A DNA stretch of 64,000 nt from contig CAVWEN010000001.1 of NCBI GenBank assembly GCA_963754045.1, forward strand, positions 124,001-188,000, in the 5' to 3' direction. Numbering within the stretch: position 1 is the stretch's first letter; the number at the start of each line of letters is the position of its first letter. This DNA comes from JALZKA01 sp963754045. Its GTDB lineage: Bacteria; Actinomycetota; Thermoleophilia; Solirubrobacterales; 70-9. A program made the translations under genes and the position numbers. Below the pieces are notes generated by a model. The model did no database searches, was not told the origin of the DNA, and saw only the letters and a list, made by a program, of their open reading frames with translations. Positions 33,067-42,349 of this stretch are shown piece after piece.

Positions 33067-34221
33067 ATGTCCGCCCATCCCGACACTCCCGTCGCGATCT
33101 TCATGCGTTTTTTGCGTTTTGGGGTGCTCGCCTGGGGCGGCCCGGCAGCGCAGATCGAGCGGATCCACGACGAATGCGTGGGCAAGGAGCGCTGGGTCCC
33201 CGAGGAGACGTTTCGCTCGACCCTGGCGGTCTACCAGATCCTCCCGGGCCCCGAGGCAACCGAGCTGTGCATCTACTTCGGACGGCTCCGGGCCGGAAAG
33301 CTTGGGGCCTTCGCAGCCGGGCTCGGGTTCGTCCTACCCGGCTTTGTGCTCATGCTCGCCCTGTCGATTGCCTATGTCGAGGCGGATCTCGCCGACAACC
33401 TGGACGAGCTTTTTTATGGGCTGAAGGCGGCGGTCGGCGCTCTGGTCGCGCGCGCAGTCGTTCGGCTCAGCCGCTCATTCGTAAGCGACGTTCCGCTTGC
33501 CCTGATCGCTCTCGCCGCGTTCGGCCTGACCCTTGGCGTCGGGGCAAGCTTCGTACTCGTCCTGCTCGGAGCGGGCGTCGCGTATGAACTCTGGACGAAC
33601 GCGCGGCGGTGGGCTGGATCGGCATCGTCGATCACGCTCGGGCCGTTCGCAGCCGTGGCAATGCTGGCCGGCGCGATCAGCGTTTCGCTGACGGCCGACA
33701 TCTTCGTCGAGGGGCTCAAGGCCGGATTGCTCACCTTCGGCGGCGCCTTCACCGTCATTCCGTTCTTGCAGGAGGCCGCCGTGGAGGGCCAGCAGTGGCT
33801 CACGCAGGCGCAGTTCCTCGACGGGCTCGCGATGAGCGGCGTCCTACCCGCCCCGCTGGTCATCTTCTCGACCTTCATCGGCTACATCGCCGGCGGCTTG
33901 GTGGGCGCGCTGGTAATCACGCTCGGCGTCTTTCTCCCCGCGTTCGTGCTGCCGATCTTCTTTCACCGCGGCCTTGTAGCCGTTGCCGAGAGCCCACGGA
34001 TCAGGCCGTTCCTGCTCGGGGTGGCCGCGGGCGTGATCGGGCTGATCGCCGCGGTCACTGTCGACATCGTCGAGGCCGGCGTGGTCGACGTACCGACTGC
34101 GCTGCTGGCGCTGTGCGCGTTCGCCGCGCTACAGATCTGGCACGGGCGCCTGGCCGTGCTCTACGTGGTCGTTGGCTGCGGCGTCGTCGGCGCCGCGCTG
34201 CAGTTCGCCGGGGTCGTCTGA
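33067..34221 (+). CDS. chrA: Chromate transporter family protein (ChrA-like)
   Basis: 384 residues with two homologous halves (CHR domain twice), about ten helices. The first half has FGVLAWGGPAAQIERIHDEC and LPGPEATELCIYFGRLRAGK; the second FGGAFTVIPFLQEAAVEG and AMSGVLPAPLVIFSTFIGYI. These are the GGP and PGP motifs of the long-chain CHR family, which exports chromate. Whether this protein really carries chromate is not shown by sequence. Confidence 0.88.
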   Translation: MSAHPDTPVAIFMRFLRFGVLAWGGPAAQIERIHDECVGKERWVPEETFRSTLAVYQILPGPEATELCIYFGRLRAGKLGAFAAGLGFVLPGFVLMLALSIAYVEADLADNLDELFYGLKAAVGALVARAVVRLSRSFVSDVPLALIALAAFGLTLGVGASFVLVLLGAGVAYELWTNARRWAGSASSITLGPFAAVAMLAGAISVSLTADIFVEGLKAGLLTFGGAFTVIPFLQEAAVEGQQWLTQAQFLDGLAMSGVLPAPLVIFSTFIGYIAGGLVGALVITLGVFLPAFVLPIFFHRGLVAVAESPRIRPFLLGVAAGVIGLIAAVTVDIVEAGVVDVPTALLALCAFAALQIWHGRLAVLYVVVGCGVVGAALQFAGVV

Positions 34222-36849
34222 CTAGCGGCGGTGTAGCGCGAGCCGCACCAAGCGAGCGATCCTCTTCGATGTGATGGTCGACCTCTTTGTACCGACGCCC
34301 ACGAAGCTGACCTTGCCCCTGCGCAATCCGTAGACGAAGCGGTTGCCGCGGCGCGTCCCCCGCACCCAGACGCCACGACCGAGTGGCTTCGCGAACCCGC
34401 GGAGCGCTGAGGCCCTGAAGCCGTTTCGCACCCCGCCCGCGCGGTAGCCACGAGCCGTGGTGACAACGAGGCCGACCCGGCCCTTACCGGTGAACGCGGC
34501 ACCGAGTTTCGCCCGCTTTGTGTGGCGCACCCGCCAGCTCCAGCCCCGCGTTCTGGTTGCGGGCTGGCCAGCCTTTCGGAGCACCTTCTTCGGGCGCATG
34601 TTCAGCTTGATCCTTGCGAGACCGGTCGCCCCGGTGCGGCCGCTGCGACGCTTGCCGTGTGGCCCGCGGATCCCGACCGAGCGCTCCCACATGCGCAGGT
34701 ACGCCTCGACGCCGCCGCGAAGGTCGCGGATCACCTTGCGGCCCGCGTCCAGCCGTACGCCCTCGGTCCAGTCGGGCCACTGGCCGAAGTGGGCGACGCC
34801 GTCGGTGTTGAGGTCGAATGTCTTCTCACCGCTCTGCTGGCGATCGAGGGTCACCTTGGGGTCGATTGGCGACTTGAACGGGTAGTTGATCTCGGCGCTG
34901 GTTCCGGCGGTCGGGTCGCGCGGACCACCGAAGCCATTCATGTCGTCGCCGAAGCCGAAGCCGAAGCCGTATCGGCGCGAGCGTTTCCGGCCTTCCCTGT
35001 AGAGCTCTCGCTGGTAGTTCCACTCGTTGTCGAACTCATCGGCGTCCCCGGCCATCGGGGTGACAACGCCACCCAGCTCCATCACGCGGCGGTACGACGT
35101 GCGATCCGCCCAGCTATGGCTGGAGACGATGCCGGAGTAGTCGAGCGCGTCGATCAGATCGAGGGCGCTGGTCCGGGCGTAGACGCTCATGTGGTCGGGG
35201 TCGAAGATCATTTTGCGCTTCGCCATCCCCCGGATCAGGAAGCGGCCGAGGTCGCTGAGGCCCTTCTTGTTGCAGTGCGGCGGATCGGGATAGACCGGAA
35301 GCTTCGCCGCCCCCCCGGGTAGCAGCGCGATCAGTTCCGCCGCGGCCTCGGGCACGGAGGTGACCTGCTCGCGGTCCGAGTCGGTGCCGGTACAGGTCTC
35401 GACATCCCAGAACTCGCCCGTCACCTGTTTGTTCGCCGAGTTGAGAACCGGGCCCTGGAAGCCGCCGTCCATCGCCACTCCGGTGAATGCGTTGTCGAAC
35501 TTGTTGACGATCTCCATCTGGCGAACACCCGAGGCGAACATCTCGTCGAGGCCCGCATCGACGTCCTCGCGATCGCACTGTGGAACACCGTTGCGAAGCC
35601 CGCAGTCGAGCGGCTCGGAGACCTCGACCCCGAGCACGATCGCCAGCTTGCCCCGGTTGATCACCTTGCGGGCCTGGAACGGGTTCTTGACGATCCGGAA
35701 AAAGCCCTTGCCCGGGCCGCCCGCCTGGGCGTCGATGTAGGCCTGAAGCTCCTTGGCCGCGGCGATCTGTCGGCGAACGGCGTCCATCTCGTTGCAGCTT
35801 TCCGTCTTGTAGACGTTGATCAGGCAGGCCGCAGAGTTGTCGACCGCCAGCAGCGTCATCAGGCGCAGCCCGCCGCGCCAGGCGCGCTCGATCCACTTGT
35901 AGTAGGTCTGCTCGTGGGTGAATACCCACTCGTAGGTGGGCCAGCCCGCGAAGGTCGGCCAGCCGCCGGGGTCGTGCGTCCGGCTCGGATCCTGGAAGAC
36001 CAGCATGTTGGCGGCGAAGGCGCCGGTGCCGTTCGGAGCGTGATCGGGACAGTCGACCAGCGCCGAGGCCACGCCGAGCGGATGCCAGGGCCGCCCGCAG
36101 TGCAGGCCCCGGCCGAAGCCCTCGAATGCCATGAAATGCGAGTGCAGGTCGATCGTTCCGCGCGACTGGCCGTAGACGGGCTTGCCGCCGCTCGGGCGAC
36201 CCGTCGCGTTGACGGCTATCTCCGGAAAGGCAAGGCAACTCGGCGCGGCGCCGAGTTCGAAGCGTTCACCGTCTTCGCCGAGCTTCAACTGCCCGTCATT
36301 GCCAACCCCGAGGCCGGCGCCATCGCGCGCGGTGAACTCGAAACCGTTGGTCGCGTCGCCCTCGACTACCCACTCCGCCCGTCGCGACGGGCGCTCCACA
36401 GCGTCCAGTTCATCGCCTGCGACGGTCGGGAATTTGCCTCCCGGTCCCAGCAGCAGGTAGCTACCGAGGCCGGTGGGTTGGAACCGGTAGACGGCACCGT
36501 CAGCGGCGTCTCCTTGCCCGGTCTGGAGCGAGAAGCACCCGCCGGCGAGTGTGTAGCGATCATCGGCCGACGAACCGATCCGCGGGGCGACCCGTCCGCG
36601 CCGGTACCAGGTCTCCGGAATCTCGGATCGTTGCAGCGGCACCTCGCCGATTGTCATGTCCGGGGCGGCGCCCTCGGCATTGCCCCCCTTAAGCGGCTCG
36701 GGGCTCGAGGCCGCCAGGGTACCTAGCAACTCGGCCTCGGGCAACTCTTCGTCATGCCCGAGCGCGACCGCGGGCAGGGCCAGCAGGAGCGCCCCGACCA
36801 CGACTGCCAGTGCGGCGCCTGGACGACGCTTGGATTTCCTGTACTGCAC
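34222..36849 (-). CDS. Secreted amidohydrolase / dipeptidase-like metallohydrolase
   Basis: 875 residues with a signal peptide (1 to about 31). An N-terminal beta-rich region (about 60-215) precedes a hydrolase-like domain starting GTIDLHSHFMAFEG (metal-type H236 and H238). Further candidate ligands are in GKLAIVLGVEVSE, IFDPDHMSVY and GIVSSHSWAD, as in the peptidase M19/amidohydrolase fold. The last roughly 130 residues are basic, with a LNMRPKKVLRKAGQPATRTR start. Substrate unknown; the size is well above ordinary dipeptidases. It ends 1 bp after the chrA stop (converging). Confidence 0.62.
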   Translation of the reverse strand: MQYRKSKRRPGAALAVVVGALLLALPAVALGHDEELPEAELLGTLAASSPEPLKGGNAEGAAPDMTIGEVPLQRSEIPETWYRRGRVAPRIGSSADDRYTLAGGCFSLQTGQGDAADGAVYRFQPTGLGSYLLLGPGGKFPTVAGDELDAVERPSRRAEWVVEGDATNGFEFTARDGAGLGVGNDGQLKLGEDGERFELGAAPSCLAFPEIAVNATGRPSGGKPVYGQSRGTIDLHSHFMAFEGFGRGLHCGRPWHPLGVASALVDCPDHAPNGTGAFAANMLVFQDPSRTHDPGGWPTFAGWPTYEWVFTHEQTYYKWIERAWRGGLRLMTLLAVDNSAACLINVYKTESCNEMDAVRRQIAAAKELQAYIDAQAGGPGKGFFRIVKNPFQARKVINRGKLAIVLGVEVSEPLDCGLRNGVPQCDREDVDAGLDEMFASGVRQMEIVNKFDNAFTGVAMDGGFQGPVLNSANKQVTGEFWDVETCTGTDSDREQVTSVPEAAAELIALLPGGAAKLPVYPDPPHCNKKGLSDLGRFLIRGMAKRKMIFDPDHMSVYARTSALDLIDALDYSGIVSSHSWADRTSYRRVMELGGVVTPMAGDADEFDNEWNYQRELYREGRKRSRRYGFGFGFGDDMNGFGGPRDPTAGTSAEINYPFKSPIDPKVTLDRQQSGEKTFDLNTDGVAHFGQWPDWTEGVRLDAGRKVIRDLRGGVEAYLRMWERSVGIRGPHGKRRSGRTGATGLARIKLNMRPKKVLRKAGQPATRTRGWSWRVRHTKRAKLGAAFTGKGRVGLVVTTARGYRAGGVRNGFRASALRGFAKPLGRGVWVRGTRRGNRFVYGLRRGKVSFVGVGTKRSTITSKRIARLVRLALHRR

Positions 36850-36912
36850 CAGCGCCGACCCTAGCAGCGGCCGTGAGGGGCCACGCCGGGTCCCGGTTCG
36901 GCGTCAGCCCAC

Positions 36913-38196
36913 TCAGCCGGCCTCGTCGGTTCGAACCAAAATCGCTCCCTCGCCGGTGACGTACGCCTCCTCGCCGTGATGGGTGACGTCCATGCCCACA
37001 GCCTCGTCGCGGTCCGGGCCGCGCAGGCCACCCAGCATCCTGATCCCGGTCAGGATCACGTAGGTCGCGCCGAACGCGTAGAGCGGGGCGGCGATCGCGG
37101 CCAGCACCTGGGCGCCGAAAAGCTTGCCATTGCCGTAGAGGAGCCCCTCACCGAGGCCGCCGTTCCAGCTCGCTTGCGCGGCGATGCCGATGAACAGGAT
37201 GCCGCTGAAGCCGGCGATGCCGTGCGCTGCGAGAACGTCGAGCGTCTCATCCACCCGGGTGCGCGGTCGCCACTGGATCATGAAGTAGCAGGGGAAGGTG
37301 ACCAGCACGCCCAACGCCATCGCCCAGGCCGGGCTGATGTAGCCGCCGGCGGGGGTGATTCCCACGCAGCCGACGATGATCGCCGTGGCGGCCCCCACCG
37401 CCGTGATCTGCCTGCCGCGAAGCCAATCGAGCGCAAACCAGGTCACCAGCGTGCAGGCGGGCGTCAGCAGCGTGTTGGTGAACGCCAGAACACTGTTGGT
37501 GTTGGTGCCGAGGCCGCTGCCACCGTTGAAGCCAAACCAGCCAAACCAGAGGATGCCCGCGCCCAGCAGCACATAGATCGTGTTATGGGGAAGTAGGGCC
37601 TGGCGACCGTAGTCCTTCCGCGCCCCGACCAGGAGCGCCGCGGCGAGGGCCGAGAAGCCCGACCCCATCTCGACGGGCACGCCGCCGGCGAAGTCAAGCG
37701 CGCCGCCGTTCGACCAAAGAAAATCCTGGCCGCCCGAGAGGAATCCGCCGCCGAAGACCCAGTGGGCCATGACTGGGTATACGGCGATCGACCAGACAGC
37801 GATAAAGCCGAGATAGGGCACGAATCGCATCCGCTCGACGACGGCGCCGGAGACCAGCGCCGCTGTGATGACGCAGAAGGTCCCCTGGAACATAAAGAAG
37901 ACCAGGTGCGGAACCGTTTGCCCCTCGCGCGGTTCGAAGCCGACGTCCTTGAGCAGGGCGTGGTCGAAGTTTCCGATGAAGCCGCCGCCCTCTCCGAACG
38001 CAAACGAGTAGCCGACAAGCGCCCACGTGATGGTCACGACGCCGAGCGCCGCGATGCTCATCATGAAGGTGTTGAGCCCGTTCTTGGGCCGCACGAGGCC
38101 GGTGTAGAAGAGCCCGAGCCCGATCGTCATGAACATGACGAGCGCGCCCGCCATCATCACCCACGCGGTATCGCCACTGTCGACTCCGGGCGGCAT
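36913..38196 (-). CDS. amt: Ammonium transporter
   Basis: 427 residues with eleven probable helices. Conserved Amt segments include GDTAWVMMAGALVMFMTIGL, FMFQGTFCVITAALVSGAV and GSGFSALAAALLVGARKD, plus LLGAGILWFGWFGFNGGSGL. It imports ammonium and is followed upstream in the same strand by a P-II gene, so the pair forms a nitrogen-sensing module. The gene order is P-II first, then amt, with 26 bp between them. Confidence 0.96.
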   Translation of the reverse strand: MPPGVDSGDTAWVMMAGALVMFMTIGLGLFYTGLVRPKNGLNTFMMSIAALGVVTITWALVGYSFAFGEGGGFIGNFDHALLKDVGFEPREGQTVPHLVFFMFQGTFCVITAALVSGAVVERMRFVPYLGFIAVWSIAVYPVMAHWVFGGGFLSGGQDFLWSNGGALDFAGGVPVEMGSGFSALAAALLVGARKDYGRQALLPHNTIYVLLGAGILWFGWFGFNGGSGLGTNTNSVLAFTNTLLTPACTLVTWFALDWLRGRQITAVGAATAIIVGCVGITPAGGYISPAWAMALGVLVTFPCYFMIQWRPRTRVDETLDVLAAHGIAGFSGILFIGIAAQASWNGGLGEGLLYGNGKLFGAQVLAAIAAPLYAFGATYVILTGIRMLGGLRGPDRDEAVGMDVTHHGEEAYVTGEGAILVRTDEAG

Positions 38197-38222
38197 TTAG
38201 GAGAACCGACTTCCACCGCTCA

Positions 38223-38576
38223 TCATGAACCCACCGGCGTCACCGCGCCATGGTCGGTCTCGCCCGTGCGGATCCGGATCGCTCGTTCGAGCGGCAACAC
38301 GAAGATCTTGCCGTCTCCGACCTCTCCGGTGCGAGCCCCCTCCGACAGCGCCGTGATCGCGGGCTCGACGAAGTCGTCGGAGACCGCGATCTCGAAGCGG
38401 ACCTTCTCGGACAGGCCCACCTTCACGGTCGTGCCACGGTAAGTCTCGACCCGGTCGAGCTCACCCCCGTGGCCCTGCACGCGGCTCATCGAAACGCCGC
38501 GGACTTCGGCCCGGTAGAGGGCCTCCAACACGTCGTTCGCCTTCTCTGGGCGAACGATCCCGATCACGAGCTTCAC
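38223..38576 (-). CDS. P-II family nitrogen regulator without the T-loop tyrosine
   Basis: GTG 38576 is preceded by GGGAGGACC and gives 117 residues beginning VKLVIGIVRPEKANDVLEAL, a standard P-II start. The T-loop reads ETYRGTTVKVGLSEKV: by alignment to E. coli GlnB the uridylylated/adenylylated Tyr51 is replaced by Val, while the Tyr46 equivalent remains. GKIFVLPLERAIRIRTGE keeps the C-terminal nucleotide-binding motif. It probably regulates Amt without covalent modification (inference). Upstream of amt and likely co-transcribed. Confidence 0.9.
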   Translation of the reverse strand: MKLVIGIVRPEKANDVLEALYRAEVRGVSMSRVQGHGGELDRVETYRGTTVKVGLSEKVRFEIAVSDDFVEPAITALSEGARTGEVGDGKIFVLPLERAIRIRTGETDHGAVTPVGS

Positions 38577-38669
38577 GGTCCTCCCTCGATCGACTGCACT
38601 GCCGGCGGCTCCGTCCTCCGGACGGCGCGAGCCTACCGCACCCTGGCGATCGCTCCCGAGACGCAAAGC

Positions 38670-38697
38670 GCGGCCGCCCGACGCAGCGGGCGGCCGC
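38670..38697 (-). terminator. Strong hairpin downstream of cupredoxin lipoprotein gene
   Basis: GCGGCCGCCCG (38670-38680), 6-nt loop, CGGGCGGCCGC (38687-38697): a perfect 11-bp stem, 15 bp after the stop codon of the gene ending at 38712. T-rich tail is short (GCTTTGC on the minus strand, TTTCGCG on the plus strand), so it may act in either direction. Confidence 0.65.
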
Positions 38698-38711
38698 TTT
38701 CGCGAACGTAA

Positions 38712-39194
38712 CTACTCGATGTCGAACTCCTGGAGCTGACCGAGCTTGTAGTGGGGTCCGTTGGGCCCCGGAATCGGGCAGAGCATCGCGTAAGAGCCCG
38801 GCTCGATCGGCTTCTTGATATCGACCGTCACGGACTTGCCGGGCGGTGCCTCGGCCTCGGCAACGCTCACGGCCGTCCCCTTCTTGCCCTGGGCCTTGAC
38901 AGCGTCGTCGACCGTAAAGCCTTCGTTGATCCGGGCGAAGACCATCACGTGGAACTCCTTGCCCTGATTGTCGAACGTCACCGACTTCGTGTCGGCCGTC
39001 GGCGTGGCCGACAGGTCGAACTCGTACTCGATCGCGGTCAGGGTCACATCTTCAGCCGATGCCTCGGTCTCGGCGGGCGCGGCGTCGTCGGCTGATTCAT
39101 CCTCGTCGTCGCCGCAGGCAGCGACGCCGAGCGCGAACACCAGCGCCGTCGTCGCGATGAAAGCACTGCGGGATGCGCGTCTCCTCGTACTCAT
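38712..39194 (-). CDS. Cupredoxin-like lipoprotein
   Basis: 160 residues. The lipobox is ALGVAAC with C27 as the lipidated cysteine, followed by an Asp/Glu/Ala-rich linker. The cupredoxin domain has KEFHVMVFAR (His ligand) and YAMLCPIPGPNGPHYKLGQL (Cys and His ligands). The usual axial Met position after GPHYxLG reads Gln-Leu, so the copper site may have Gln or Leu there (inference from alignment). It may be a periplasmic electron carrier or copper protein. Divergent from the acyltransferase gene. Confidence 0.72.
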   Translation of the reverse strand: MSTRRRASRSAFIATTALVFALGVAACGDDEDESADDAAPAETEASAEDVTLTAIEYEFDLSATPTADTKSVTFDNQGKEFHVMVFARINEGFTVDDAVKAQGKKGTAVSVAEAEAPPGKSVTVDIKKPIEPGSYAMLCPIPGPNGPHYKLGQLQEFDIE

Positions 39195-39278
39195 TAATTC
39201 CCCGAACTCCCCCCATTGATTGGACTAGACGCGGGCAGTTTAGATCAGCCACAAGCGTCGCCTGGATAGGGTCGCGGC

Positions 39279-40340
39279 GTGCGAATCCGCGAGCCGAACC
39301 CCGGGGGGCCGCTTTACCCGGCCGACGACCCGCGCCACGTCCGGATCTGGCGCCGGGTTCGCAACATCAGCCTTGAGGTCCTGGTCTTCGCGCTGTTTAC
39401 GGTGCTACTGCCGGTGCTGCTGCTGGGTGCGGCCGTGGTCGATCTCGTCCTCTGGCTACGCCATCGCAAGCCGTGGGTGGGAGTACGCCTCGTCGCCTTC
39501 GGCTGGTGGTTTCTATTCGGGGAGATGCGAGCGCTGGCGACCCTGCTGGGAATCTGGATCCTCACCGGTGGCCCGCTCGGACAGAACTCGATGCGGCGCC
39601 GGCGCTGGCTCTACGGTCTCCGCGGCAGCTGGGCCCGCTCCCACCTCGGTGGGATCCGCGTGCTGTTCGGCCTGCGCTTCGAGATCGAAGGGCTCGAGCT
39701 GGCTGGGCCCGGGCCGGTTCTGATCATGATGCGTCACGCGAGCATCATCGACAACACCCTTCCCGACGTCGTCATCGCGACCGAGTACGGGATGGGCCTC
39801 CGGTTCGTGATCAAGCGCGAGTTGCAGATGATCCCCACGATCGACATCGGCGGCCGCTGGGTGCCGACCTACTTCGTACGGCGAGGCTCGGTCGACACCG
39901 AGGGCGAGAGCAACCGCCTGCGCGGGCTGGCGAACGACCTGGGCGAGACCGAGGGCATCCTGGTCTACCCCGAGGGCACCCGGCACACCGCGGCAAAGCT
40001 CGCTCGTGCCCAGGAGGTGATCGCCGAGCGCCAGCCCGAGATCGCACCGCTTGCGAACCGGCTGAAGCACCTGTTGCCGCCGCGGCTGGGCGGACCGCTG
40101 GCGCTACTCGACGAGGCTCGCGGCGCGGACGTGGTGATCTGCGGTCACGTCGGCTTCGACGGCTTCCAATACGTCAGCGACATCTGGGCCGGGCGTCTCG
40201 TCGGCAGGACCATCAGGGTGCGCTTCTGGCGCCATCCGGCCGCGGAGGTGCCCGAAGGCGATCGCGAGCGGACCGAATGGCTCTACGCATGCTGGCAGGA
40301 GCTCGACGACTGGGTCGGCGAGATTCGCGCCGGGGAATGA
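39279..40340 (+). CDS. PlsC-type glycerolipid acyltransferase
   Basis: 353 residues from GTG 39279. Two N-terminal membrane helices (for example LEVLVFALFTVLLPVLLLGA) precede the catalytic domain. Motif I is RHASIIDNTLP (HX4D), and motif III is VYPEGTR. PTYFVRRGSV lies between them. This matches 1-acylglycerol-3-phosphate acyltransferase-like enzymes of phospholipid synthesis. The acyl acceptor is not certain. Confidence 0.86.
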   Translation: MRIREPNPGGPLYPADDPRHVRIWRRVRNISLEVLVFALFTVLLPVLLLGAAVVDLVLWLRHRKPWVGVRLVAFGWWFLFGEMRALATLLGIWILTGGPLGQNSMRRRRWLYGLRGSWARSHLGGIRVLFGLRFEIEGLELAGPGPVLIMMRHASIIDNTLPDVVIATEYGMGLRFVIKRELQMIPTIDIGGRWVPTYFVRRGSVDTEGESNRLRGLANDLGETEGILVYPEGTRHTAAKLARAQEVIAERQPEIAPLANRLKHLLPPRLGGPLALLDEARGADVVICGHVGFDGFQYVSDIWAGRLVGRTIRVRFWRHPAAEVPEGDRERTEWLYACWQELDDWVGEIRAGE

Positions 40341-40359
40341 TGCCCGAATCCGCGCGACC

Positions 40360-40935
40360 CTATTCGTAGTTCGCGACCGCGCGCTCGAGCGCTTCCACGG
40401 CTAGGTCGTGCGATTCGGGCCCGGCCGGAGCCCCCAGTTCGACCGTGATGGCGGTGGCGCCAAACAGCGCTCCCGCGCGGGTATTGCCGGCGAACGCCTG
40501 ATCGCCGATCCCGGTCAGCTCCTCGAAGCTCTCGTCATCCTCAACCAGGCCCATCGAGCTACTGAACCAGAACTCGTCGGCGACGGTGGTACCGACGCTG
40601 AACGGCTTCGGCTCTGTGAGGTCCACGGACCCACCGAGCTCGAACAAGCACGAGCCTGGTGTACCGCTGGCCGGATCGGCCTTGCTTGCCGTCTTGCCCT
40701 CGACGGCCTTTGCCAGTAGCGCCTTGGTGTCCTCGTCGGTCAGCAGCGTGCAGGGGTCAACATCGGCTACCTCGCCGCCGTTTTCATCCTCCGCAACGGC
40801 ATCCTCCGCCGCTGCGGTGGCCTCCTCCGTCGCTTCGGCCGCTTCCTGCGCGGTCCCCTCGGTGTCATCGTCGCTGCCGCAGCCAACCGCGACCAACAAC
40901 CCCAGGATCAACAGAACACCCACGTAGCGCCGCAC
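40360..40935 (-). CDS. DUF3558-like lipoprotein
   Basis: GTG 40935 has AAGGGGG upstream. 191 residues. The lipobox is LLVAVGC (C19). An Ala/Glu-rich linker of about 40 residues is followed by DPCTLLTDEDTKALLAKAVE and GSCLFELGG, a pattern like the DUF3558 family of actinobacterial lipoproteins. Function unknown. It is divergent from the P450 with 73 bp between starts. Confidence 0.7.
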   Translation of the reverse strand: MRRYVGVLLILGLLVAVGCGSDDDTEGTAQEAAEATEEATAAAEDAVAEDENGGEVADVDPCTLLTDEDTKALLAKAVEGKTASKADPASGTPGSCLFELGGSVDLTEPKPFSVGTTVADEFWFSSSMGLVEDDESFEELTGIGDQAFAGNTRAGALFGATAITVELGAPAGPESHDLAVEALERAVANYE

Positions 40936-41008
40936 CCGAAACCCCCTTGTAGGAACCGTTGCTGCCAGCCTATCCGGGCCGGCGCCGCGCGGGTAGTGTG
41001 CCCATCCC

Positions 41009-42235
41009 ATGGCCAGCGACAACCCCGTGACCGAACGCCGCGTGATCGACCCGCGCACCTGGCGCCGTGGTCCGCCGCACGAGCTGTTCACCGAGCTTCG
41101 CGAGCGGTGCCCGGTCCACTGGACGGAGGACATGCCGCAGTTCCCGGAGGAGGCCGGCTACTGGTCGGTCACCCGGGCCGAGGACGTTCGAACGGTCAGC
41201 CGCGACTGGCGCACCTACTCGTCCGAGCTCGGCGGCGTCACAGCCGCGGCCGGCCCGTTCCCGCTCGAGCTCGCGAGGGCGATGTTCATCGGCATGGATC
41301 CGCCCAAGCACGACCGGCTGAAGGCCCTGTTCCAGGCCGGATTCACCCCGAAGCGGATTGCCGCACACGAGGAGGCGATCCGGGCAATCGCGGTGCGGGT
41401 GCTCGACCGTGTGCGGGGACGGGAGGAGTGTGACCTGGTCGAGGACATCGCCCAGCCGGTCGTCGCCCGCGTGATCGGCAGCTTCATGGGGATACCCAAG
41501 GAGGACGACGTGCCCTGGGCCCGCCTGATGAACGCCGCCCTCGGCCCCGACGACCCGGATCTCAATCCCGACGGGATGGACGCGCTGATGGAGAAGCTCG
41601 TGCCCGAGATCTTCGAGCGCTGTCGCATAATGATCGAGAAACGGCGGGCGGAACCGGTCGACGATCTCACCAGCGTGTTGGTCCACGCCGAGATCGACGG
41701 CGAGCGCCTCGAAGAGCACGAGATCGTGATGGGCTTTTTCCTGCTCGTCGCCGCCGGCAACGACAGCACCAAGGCCACCTACTGCAGCGGCATGCGGGCG
41801 CTGATGGCCGATCCGGTTCAGCGCCAACTCGTCCTCGACGACCCGTCCCTGATTCCCGGGCTGGTGGAAGAGTCGCTTCGCATGTTCCCCGCGTTCGCCC
41901 ATTTCCGGCGCACTGCGACGTGCGACACCGAGCTCGGCGGCCAGACGATCCGCGAGGGCGAGAAGGTGGTGATGTGGTACGTGTCGTCCAACCGTGACGA
42001 GTCCGTCCACGACGACCCGCATCGCTTCGACGTACGCCGCACCACCGACCATCAGGCCTTCGGAGCCGGCGGACGGCACTTCTGCCTCGGCACCGCGCTG
42101 GCGCGGCTCGAGCTGCGAGTCCTGTTCGAGGAGACGCTCAGTCGGTTCCCCGAGATGGAGCCGGCCGGCGAACCCCGGTTCGTCGAATCCGCGTTCCTGA
42201 ACCAGCTGAAGACGCTGCCGGTACGACTCGGCTAG
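41009..42235 (+). CDS. Cytochrome P450
   Basis: 408 residues. The heme-binding loop is FGAGGRHFCLG (351-361) with heme-ligating C359. The ExxR is E288-R291. The I-helix oxygen-binding motif reads AAGNDSTK (about 248-255), where Asn replaces the more common acidic residue. The bacterial class I length suggests it needs separate ferredoxin and reductase, which are not in this window. Substrate unknown. Confidence 0.92.
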   Translation: MASDNPVTERRVIDPRTWRRGPPHELFTELRERCPVHWTEDMPQFPEEAGYWSVTRAEDVRTVSRDWRTYSSELGGVTAAAGPFPLELARAMFIGMDPPKHDRLKALFQAGFTPKRIAAHEEAIRAIAVRVLDRVRGREECDLVEDIAQPVVARVIGSFMGIPKEDDVPWARLMNAALGPDDPDLNPDGMDALMEKLVPEIFERCRIMIEKRRAEPVDDLTSVLVHAEIDGERLEEHEIVMGFFLLVAAGNDSTKATYCSGMRALMADPVQRQLVLDDPSLIPGLVEESLRMFPAFAHFRRTATCDTELGGQTIREGEKVVMWYVSSNRDESVHDDPHRFDVRRTTDHQAFGAGGRHFCLGTALARLELRVLFEETLSRFPEMEPAGEPRFVESAFLNQLKTLPVRLG

Positions 42236-42349
42236 ACGGTTGCTCTGCCGGGCGCGAGCGAGCGTCCAGGCTCCCCATATAGAGCCAAGTTTGCAATCTG
42301 CAGCGGCGGGTGTATGGTCGGCCCGGACACCAAAACCAAGGGGGAAACA

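Noticed and set aside
32830..33168. N-terminal extension of the helical-repeat protein
   Set aside because: It overlaps the 71-residue gene in another frame and the antisense of chrA; GTG 32829 with a 4-bp overlap is more plausible.
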